Shown here one piece after another: positions 15,501 to 21,362 of a DNA stretch of 21,362 nt. How positions within the stretch are numbered: the stretch's first letter is position 1; each line of letters begins with the position of its first letter. The stretch comes from Cymbomonas tetramitiformis. Its lineage: Eukaryota; Chlorophyta; Pyramimonadophyceae; Pyramimonadales; Pyramimonadaceae. The translations under genes and the position numbers were made by a program. The stretch lies in the NCBI GenBank assembly GCA_001247695.2, contig LGRX02027059.1, forward strand, positions 1 to 21,362, written 5' to 3'. Below the pieces are notes generated by a model. It searched no databases. It was given only the letters and a program-made list of their open reading frames with translations, and had not been told where the DNA came from.

Positions 15501-15697
15501 CGTAGATACGAAGATGCGAGGTGGTAAATTAACCGAAAAACGTTGGTGAAGATGCGCGGAAAAGTTCCGGGAGATACGTGGCCGCAAATAGATACGTTGT
15601 AGATACGTGGAAGCAGTCGTTGAAACGGAGATACGTTGAAGATACGTTGCGGCGAAGATGCGTAGATGCGTAGATACGAAGATGCGTGTAGACACGG
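15501..15697. repeat. Degenerate GATACG/GATGCG tandem repeat
   Basis: About 12 copies of GATACG or GATGCG at irregular spacing, mostly as GTAGATACG or GAAGATGCG, fill this stretch. The long minus-strand frame through it gives a biased, low-complexity translation and is not counted as a gene. Confidence 0.7.
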
Positions 15698-16169
15698 GAA
15701 ATAGCCAAAGCACCGTTCACGAAAATACGTGGAACAGGCCGATAACCTCACGAAGAGTGTGATATTCTGATATATATAGTTAAGATATATATTCACAGCT
15801 TCAGGAAACAGTCGGGAACGGGCAAAACGGCTAAGACAATTTGATAACACAATTACTCAGGGTTTTGTGTGTGTCGGATTGTCGGTCGGAGAGCAAGTGA
15901 CAGACCGCAAGTGACACTCGCAGTGAGGGGTGACACAGAAAGGGAGGTGACTGTCGGTGACACAAAGTCACCCCCTTCATGAGATATATGGGGACATTTT
16001 GACATATCGAACGCAACATTCCGATCATTTTGGACTTGAAACTGAAATTAACGTTTCTCACGGGTCGCCAAATCATAGGGTCATTAACACCTTAAGGGCG
16101 AATTGCCATACTACTCATACTGATCCTGTTTTCTAGTTTATTTTCACGTTTTCGGCAATAACTCAAGTT
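15698..16169. other. Non-coding region with GTGAC repeats and a PBS-like site
   Basis: From 15895 to 15972, GTGAC or GTGACAC recurs six times. On the minus strand, TGGCGACCCGTGAG at 16057-16070 has the TGG start of a retroelement primer binding site complementary to a tRNA 3' end, but the expected CA-ended LTR is not evident next to it. No gene is visible. Confidence 0.35.
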
Positions 16170-16428
16170 CTAGACATCAGGGCTCTATATCGGTTTGGTT
16201 TTTCGGTATCGATACAATCCGATATCCGAAAAACGGTATCGATAATCGGCACAATCGATAGATAATCGATTACTTGGACATTTATATGTATCTTGTTATA
16301 AATTAAATATGGAACACCAAAACCTGCACAATCGATAGTTAGACGTTGCAATCCGATAATCGGCGATAAATACGATATATCGATAGTATCGGTTATCGGA
16401 AATATCGATATAGAGCCTTGCTAGACAT
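16170..16428. mobile_element. hAT-type MITE copy 2 with 8-bp target duplication
   Basis: The element is 16178-16420, also exactly 243 bp, in opposite orientation to copy 1: CAGGGCTCTATATCG on the left and the complement of CAAGGCTCTATATCG on the right. CTAGACAT flanks it on both sides (16170-16177, 16421-16428), an 8-bp target duplication different from that of copy 1, so the two inserted independently. Confidence 0.93.
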
Positions 16429-16582
16429 CCATTTGCCAAGATTCTTCGTATACCTTATATTGTGGAACTAGATGGATGATATGGCACCTCATTATCACTC
16501 ACATCATATGTGCACACATGAATATATGTGACCCACCATCACCATACTTGAAAATTACATTTGATGGCTACTGCCCGACGCT

Positions 16583-16605
16583 CCAGTCCTACCACAAGGA
16601 CCGAA
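16583..16605 (+). repeat. Hairpin repeat copy 1 (GTCCTACCACAAGGAC)
   Basis: A 5-bp stem GTCCT/AGGAC with a 6-base loop, within a 23-bp identical sequence shared with 16785-16807. CTAG follows 15 bases after the stem. Confidence 0.6.
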
Positions 16606-16784
16606 GTAAAGGGGGGCTAGCCGCCACGATTTTCCGATGTAGTTGATGTTTGAGTGCTTAAAGATCATCCTTGGGTGCTCAAATATTTATTAAAAACATG
16701 TGCCGGGTGATATACTCGATATGGGTATGCACTTGTGAGGGCTGAAGAGGTGGGGGTAGAATTAATTCAAATTAAATAAAAAGG

Positions 16785-16807
16785 CCAGTCCTACCACAAG
16801 GACCGAA
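16785..16807 (+). repeat. Hairpin repeat copy 2
   Basis: Identical over 23 bp to 16583-16605. CTAG follows 16 bases after the stem. Confidence 0.6.
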
Positions 16808-17412
16808 ATGTTTCTCACGCTAGCTACCTCCACGAAGGTCTTGTGAAAATTCGGAGACCTATGTTGTCAAGTTCGCGAGCTGCTCTTTCTGCGGTGTCTT
16901 GTCAAAAAAATGATCGGAGGTCATCCGTCGCCCTCAAAATATCGGTTGAAGTTGCCTGGGTATACAAAATCCGAAAATATCACTGTGGTGTGGTTGGAAT
17001 TTAGTAATTTTTGCGAGAACAGGTGTTCCGCTCGGGTAAAACAAACTGGCTAAGCTCCCATAATCAGTCCGGCCGAGTGCTTTTATCATGCATCTCGGAA
17101 ACCCAGATAATACGAAGTAATGACTGACAGTACAGTACTACTGTATTGTCATCCTAGCTACTAGCGGAGTCACGGTTCCGATTAGAGACGGGTCAGGCTA
17201 GGGGCTACCAGAGCCCATAATAATAACCCTGAACCTAAAGTCCAGCAATTTTTAACGCTACCCATGCTTAATGTTGATAACGTAGCATGAAATTGCGACA
17301 TTGTTTAGGCAAGCGGGCAAAGGGGTACTCAGTTTAGGTCCCAATGAGACTACAATCCGGAGGATAGGCACTAGGAGCATCAAGAAGATGGTTAAAAAAA
17401 TTCCCGCGCGTC

Positions 17413-17434
17413 CGGTCCTTGTGATAGGACTGGA
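17413..17434 (-). repeat. Hairpin repeat copy 3 (inverted, one mismatch)
   Basis: GGTCCTTGTGATAGGACTGG is the reverse complement of the unit at 16583 apart from one base. A partial fourth trace (CCAGTCCTTTCAC) starts at about 17442. Confidence 0.5.
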
Positions 17435-17704
17435 CGAGATTCCAGTCCTTTCACGGGGAAGCCGATTTCCCCCCCACTGTATGGGGGCCTGCTTCTCCTT
17501 GCTTCACCCCTCACTGTGTGTGGCATGTGTCACCCGTGACCGTGTCTCCATCACGTTAGCCTTCTCTAGTTAGACAGTCCGTATGTCTGCCTTCCCAATT
17601 TTATGTTATCACCGTTCCGAGCACCCGGCCCTGCGTGTTTTCTGTGTTTCACGGTCTATATATTTACCCGTTACAAATATATAGTCAGATCATCCTTTCT
17701 ATAA

Positions 17705-17717
17705 GGTTATGGGCCCA
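17705..17717 (+). mobile_element. Copia-type primer binding site (initiator tRNA-Met half-tRNA)
   Basis: GGTTATGGGCCCA is complementary to the anticodon stem-loop of eukaryotic initiator tRNA-Met (TGGGCCCATAACC). Drosophila copia and related Ty1/copia elements prime from a cleaved initiator tRNA at this sequence, directly after the 5' LTR. Its presence suggests a Ty1/copia-like element starting to the left and running rightward. Confidence 0.6.
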
Positions 17718-18569
17718 CAACGCTTCCACTGCGCACTCACAAGGACTGTCGGGCAGTGGCCATTGAACAGCTGCTGGGGGGCATTTTTGGGCATGTGCCA
17801 TGAACATGGCACAACTATTGACTTGATGTTATGAGTGGGCGATGACGTATCATGGTGTATATCAATGAAAAGAAATACCCTATTCTTAATTTGAAGCCTT
17901 TAGAGCACTCTCCATAGAGCACGCTTTTGTCATCTGCAAGCAGAACACCCCTGCACTTTCCACAAAGTCCCCCACTCGGTATACCGAGTTTGGTGGACAT
18001 TGAAGGGTTGAGAGACCTCGCCCAAGTCCCAAATATGGACACCAATACTTCATATATATCCAATAGTTGTGAAAGGAAGTGTGAAATATATATATCGTGA
18101 ATATATATATGCACGCAGGCAAAGAAAGCTGTGCAGTGACGCACACGGGTTTCGCAGTCAAAAAGATGAGATGCTGAAATCTGTATAGGCAGCCCTTACC
18201 GGGAGTCCCGGTGCAGGCCCCTATGACAGATTCCTAGGTAGCCAACACTGGACCGTGACTTATCCGTAAGCCTGTGCTGTGACACACCGAGTGTCACAGG
18301 TAGCTAGACTCGTGACCGTTCCGGGTATATCTAGCTTAGGGTTTATTTCTTATAAGAGTTTATCTATATTGGTTCACTGACTGTCTGATATCTTGAACCG
18401 GGATATTCCAGTAGGTCGTGGACCCATTCCACGCTATATTCCACATCTAATTTGGCCACGATTGGCTAAAACAACCGCTTTGAGAGGTGGTGCGCAACGG
18501 CGCGTTTGGGTACGAGTGGGAAGTTTGAGATGAGCAGTTTATTTGTAAGTGCGTCTTTGAGCCGCCGCT
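17718..18569. other. 5' untranslated-like internal region of the Copia-like element
   Basis: No gene is visible between the primer binding site and the gag-like frames. Short inverted pairs such as GTGACACACCGAGTGTCAC (about 18278) and GCATGTGCCATGAACATGGC (about 17792) could fold. TATATATA runs are at 18086-18110. Confidence 0.35.
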
Positions 18570-19566
18570 ATGGGGATTCGACCTGAACCGGGCTTCGTTG
18601 GCGCAATGTCCTTTTACGGTATAGTTCTTGCCTTGGCCCAGCATGCTACCGCTTCTTGGGCTGGTGTCTGCAGCACCTTCGACCTCGACGACGTCTTCCA
18701 GTGCCCCTCGATCGCATGGCTCTACCGCTCCTTACGTAACTGTGACGTCGCATTTTCCCCACGCCATTACCCTTACGCGCCCCAGCGTACCACCTCCCAT
18801 CAGGCTTTCGGAGATATGGTTGTTCACACACGTGCGAAGAGGTCCCTCACGAGGGACTCCGACATTGACGCCTCGTTGAGGCTGACGGACGCGGTTCGCA
18901 ACACGCCGACGGCTAGATCACCGGCTGTTACGAACCCCGACCCTACTTCCAACAGTCACCGACGCCGACGTTGCGACGAGGAAGTACCTGCAGGACGGAG
19001 CAGTCCAAGCTTGTGGACGAGGTCTACAAGGAGCGGCTCCATCGGACATGGGCCAAGGGTATCCGCGAGGATATCCTTGGCGACAAGAAGCATTACTTCA
19101 GCGGCACGACTGGCGCGGGTCTCCTCTCCGACGTGGTGGTTCAGCTGCGTACGGAGTTTGAGTCCGCTGGGTTGGACCTCGTCTCGTTCGACCTTGACGA
19201 CCCCCAGGCTCTGGTGGTGAGCAAGGTGAACGCCCTGCTGTACGACGTGCTTGGGCTTATCATCGAGAAGCACAGCAACGCCCACGTCTGGCTTACGGGT
19301 ACGGACGCGTCTGCCGACCGAGATGGACGGCGTGCGCTGGTGGACATCGTGAAGCGCAGCGTACCGGTGGCGTTGCGGGAGTCCTTCCAGCAGGAGCATG
19401 CCGCGCTTGGTTATCCCGCGAACGTTGACCCGCAGCCGATTTTGGCTCGGGAACAACGTTTGGTGCGGGATAACAAGGCGGCCGACTGGACACCCACTGA
19501 GGCCACCAGGAAGCTCAGCCTGTACAACAGGCTTGACCCGGTGCTCTACGCCGCGGTCAAGGTGCG
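18570..19566 (+). pseudogene. Broken gag-like ORF of the Copia-like element, cut by LTR copy 2
   Basis: The best coding signal is the frame open from 18917, clear from about 19000 with SKLVDEVYKERLHRTW, and continuing through helical, charged sequence to about 19566. There it runs straight into LTR copy 2, whose first codons would read on by chance. The last native residues read YNRLDPVLYAAVKV. Upstream coding-like text lies in two other frames (18570-about 18950, and a short LPTVTDADVATRKYLQ segment near 18948-18995), so at least one frameshift or an intron separates them. Codon use is GC-rich, unlike the viral block. Gag is inferred from its place after the primer binding site and its helical character; no zinc knuckle or protease is seen before the break. 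An alternative is a host gene (sulfotransferase-like end), which I consider weaker. Confidence 0.4.
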
Positions 19567-20180
19567 TGATACGGCTGTAGATACAAGCGCCGTGAATATA
19601 TTATCAATATACAATGAAACACTGCAAAGTTGGACAGCAATGCAGGTGAACGGATGAGCGGGTTTGTGAGTGCAGTCTCTGTAAGAGGATCTCCTGAAGC
19701 ACAACGCTTCCTCACTTTTATACCTACGTCACCCATCATCTTATATGGTACCGCCATTGGGTTGTGAACCCGAGACGTAGGTTGAACGACCAGCATGGTA
19801 GTAACGACTAGTTCGTTCATGCTGCACATGAGAGTTCTGCGCATGCTGAAAGCTAAAGATGGTTCTTGGTTTGTTTCCAAGATGTATCTTTGCTTTGCCA
19901 TCTTCGAGTTCAATCATACGAACTCTCGATGACGGGGATGCCTGATGATATGACATAATCATCTGGCGACATGTACAGTCATCGTCGACCGTACTGACGA
20001 CTGTCATAAATGTATGACGCGACTCGACCTGTACAGTCATGATCGACCATACTGTCGATTGTCATAATAATATATGACATGACCGACTGTCATAATAATA
20101 TATGACATGACATGACATGTATGACAGGTATGACACGTATGACATGTATGACACATATGTCATCGGTCATAACCCTGACA
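19567..20180 (-). mobile_element. LTR copy 2 (minus orientation), probable 3' LTR of a chromovirus
   Basis: On the minus strand it starts TGTCAGGG at 20180 and ends CCGTATCA at 19567; a TATAAAAG box is at 19715-19722. It is nearly identical to LTR copy 1. On the minus strand it is preceded by CTTAAGAGGGGAGATC (20196-20181), a good polypurine tract, so the internal region should lie to the right. A minus-strand chromodomain about 1 kb away in that direction agrees. The left edge abuts the broken gag-like ORF. Confidence 0.8.
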
Positions 20181-20196
20181 GATCTCCCCTCTTAAG
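20181..20196 (-). mobile_element. Polypurine tract of the minus-strand LTR element
   Basis: Read on the minus strand, CTTAAGAGGGGAGATC lies immediately before the LTR's TGTCAGGG. This is the usual plus-strand priming site of an LTR retrotransposon. A related CTTAAGGAGGGGAGGAAGGG is at 20632-20651. Confidence 0.6.
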
Positions 20197-21203
20197 AGAG
20201 TTGTGACCTCACAACGGGGATACCTTTGTATATGTCTTTGATGTCTTTGTTGTTGTCGCTTCTTGCTGGTACCAGTCTTCTTACACCGATTTGAGGCGTC
20301 CCTCATGGTGTTTTTAGGTTATTGGGGGGAACTGAGTCCACTTTAGTCCCTCACCTTACAGTTCTTAGGATGTAGCCCACCTTTTGAAGTTCGTATCGTA
20401 TTTCAGAGTGACGTTTCAAGGTTCAATGAATTGCGTTTCGTGATGCAGGTTGACGCTGGATTACTGTACTGATTGATCCATACGTATCGCGTGCGTCAGA
20501 GTGACGATTCAAAGCATCCGAAGTGTACGTTACGGATTATTTGCGCTAGCCGTCGTCGCTTTAGCGAACGATGATCCCACGATTTAACGATTTATAATCG
20601 CACGATTCTCGGCCTGATATAGTGCACCCAACCCTTCCTCCCCTCCTTAAGCTACTTTGGAGGATCATAGGTGGCGATGGGGAGCCCGATTTTGGGGCTT
20701 GTTTTTAATGCAAACGGAGTGGCCCTGCTTAACGGAATTGGACTTATAATCCTCAACCGGTCTGCTCAACTCCTCAATGTTTTTGTCCAGTACGCACGCT
20801 TTGACGAACATCTATCGCGATGAGTGAGAATGGATTCGCCACGTACTAATGTGAAATTTATTTAGTTATGTTTGTCAAGCACAACTTAGGATCACAACTC
20901 CGTCTACCTCAGTCGATATCTCCGGTAGCTTCGGATGACTGGCCAAGAATCCGATGACAAACCACGGTTTTGGCAAAGGTAGCATTTAGCAGTTTTATTT
21001 ATCCACAGATATGATATCTCGCATGTGTGCGTATCTGTGCAAGGGTATGATTTTGAACAAGGCTCACTACACCTTTAGCAAGGAAGGATCAATTCCCGCT
21101 TCAATGCAACATAATGATAAACATTAAGAGCAAGGTTATATAGATGATCGACATGTATTAGTATATATTACAAAAAGTAAGGGCATAAGGCTTAATATAA
21201 TGG
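20197..21203 (-). other. Retrotransposon 3' internal non-coding region
   Basis: About 1 kb between the pol stop codon (21204) and the polypurine tract, with no convincing ORF. Two related segments, CAGAGTGACGTTTCAA (about 20405) and CAGAGTGACGATTCAA (about 20497), lie roughly 90 bp apart. A second polypurine tract is at 20632-20651. Confidence 0.45.
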
Positions 21204-21362
21204 TTAGCCTTCATAGGCAGCTATAATGTCTGCTGCATTGGTCAGCTCTGTGGCTTTGACCCAGGTGTCATGCTCAGGACCGTAGCCTGCATATCGTACT
21301 AAATAGTATTTGACACCTCTAGTGAACTTATCTGAGAGTATGTGTGATATCTCAAACAGTGG
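21204..21362 (-). CDS. Ty3/gypsy chromovirus polyprotein, C-terminal chromodomain (partial)
   Basis: The minus-strand frame is open from the window edge to a TAA at 21204: 52 residues. It reads as a chromodomain, with an ILSDKFTRG start, the YYLVRYAGYGPEHDTW core (aromatic and GYGPExDTW signature) and a C-terminal helix ending AAYEG. Chromodomains of this type cap the integrase of chromoviruses and direct integration toward modified chromatin. The core DTWV lacks the usual Glu (DTWEP), which may reflect divergence. The rest of pol lies beyond the right edge. Orientation matches LTR copy 2 and its polypurine tract. Confidence 0.85.
   Translation of the reverse strand, partial: PLFEISHILSDKFTRGVKYYLVRYAGYGPEHDTWVKATELTNAADIIAAYEG

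Larger units (their letters stand above)
16429..17704. other. Non-coding region with hairpin repeat; right part probably a Copia-type LTR
   Basis: No gene is visible. CCAGTCCTACCACAAGGACC occurs at 16583 and 16785 and in inverted, near-identical form at about 17414. The stretch ending at 17704, just before a Copia-type primer binding site, should be the 3' part of that element's 5' LTR; it includes a TCTATATATTTACC TATA-like sequence at about 17656. I cannot place the LTR's left edge. Confidence 0.4.

Noticed and set aside
15104..15850. 248-aa minus-strand ORF
   Set aside because: It runs through the GATACG/GATGCG degenerate repeat, giving a periodic Tyr/Leu/Arg-rich translation typical of non-coding repeats.
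18570..19220. 216-aa ORF as a complete host gene
   Set aside because: It overlaps the better-supported gag-like frame in another phase and ends in a low-complexity Arg/Ser translation; it is counted only as a fragment of the broken gag-like region.
14303..20180. Treating 14303-20180 as one DNA transposon with 620-bp terminal inverted repeats
   Set aside because: The repeats have TG...CA ends, a TATA box and adjacent polypurine tracts, and a chromodomain lies outside the supposed element; two LTRs in opposite orientation explain this better.

Overview
This window is eukaryotic nuclear DNA, probably from a unicellular alga or a related protist, carrying the right-hand part of an integrated polinton-like virus (PLV) or virophage relative. 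Three things point to a eukaryotic host: nested LTR retrotransposons, hAT-type MITEs with perfect 8-bp target duplications, and a telomere-like TTTAGGG-type tract. I cannot name the species. GC comparisons below are by eye.

Region 1, about 1-11,540: the viral block, clearly more AT-rich than the rest. At the left edge is a minus-strand gene cut by the window, with a possible beta-trefoil/fascin-like N-terminus. Next come a small basic protein and the diagnostic gene: an 830-aa fusion of a family A-like DNA polymerase (TVpol) and a superfamily 3 helicase. Four closely packed minus-strand genes follow (33-43 bp gaps, each gap AT-rich and promoter-like). In transcription order they encode an unknown protein with a Pro/Ser/Gly-rich tail, a class 3 lipase-like alpha/beta hydrolase with an intact Ser-Asp-His triad, a 259-aa probable virion protein and a 654-aa trimeric-fibre-like protein. 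The last two share an N-terminal MSxFSLG peptide. Three very small plus-strand genes come next, two of them under 60 codons. The block ends with a MYND-finger gene and an F-box-like gene on the minus strand. No major or minor capsid protein, packaging ATPase, protease or integrase is visible; if the element is complete they lie to the left of base 1.

A repeat of about 130 bp with inverted ends occurs four times between viral genes and at the right end (about 752, 3744, 10887, 11229). The right end is also a diverged tandem duplication (10823-11150 and 11151-11541), the second copy containing the telomere-like tract.

Region 2, about 11,550-13,950: host-like DNA with one convincing gene, a six-helix Frag1/DRAM/Sfk1-family membrane protein (12259-12972), under 800 bp from the viral end.

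Region 3, about 13,950-21,362: a transposon graveyard. It holds two 243-bp hAT MITEs in opposite orientation. Two LTRs of about 620 bp, also in opposite orientation, differ by only a handful of substitutions. The right LTR is best read as the 3' LTR of a minus-strand Ty3/gypsy chromovirus whose integrase chromodomain is visible at the window's right end. That chromovirus appears inserted into a Ty1/copia-like element, marked by an initiator-tRNA-Met half-tRNA primer binding site at 17705 and a broken gag-like ORF that stops at the LTR edge.

Together the viral genes supply replication (TVpol-helicase), probable virion entry and attachment (lipase, fibres) and possible host manipulation (MYND and F-box-like proteins). 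The genes look largely intact, so the insertion may be fairly recent or still functional.
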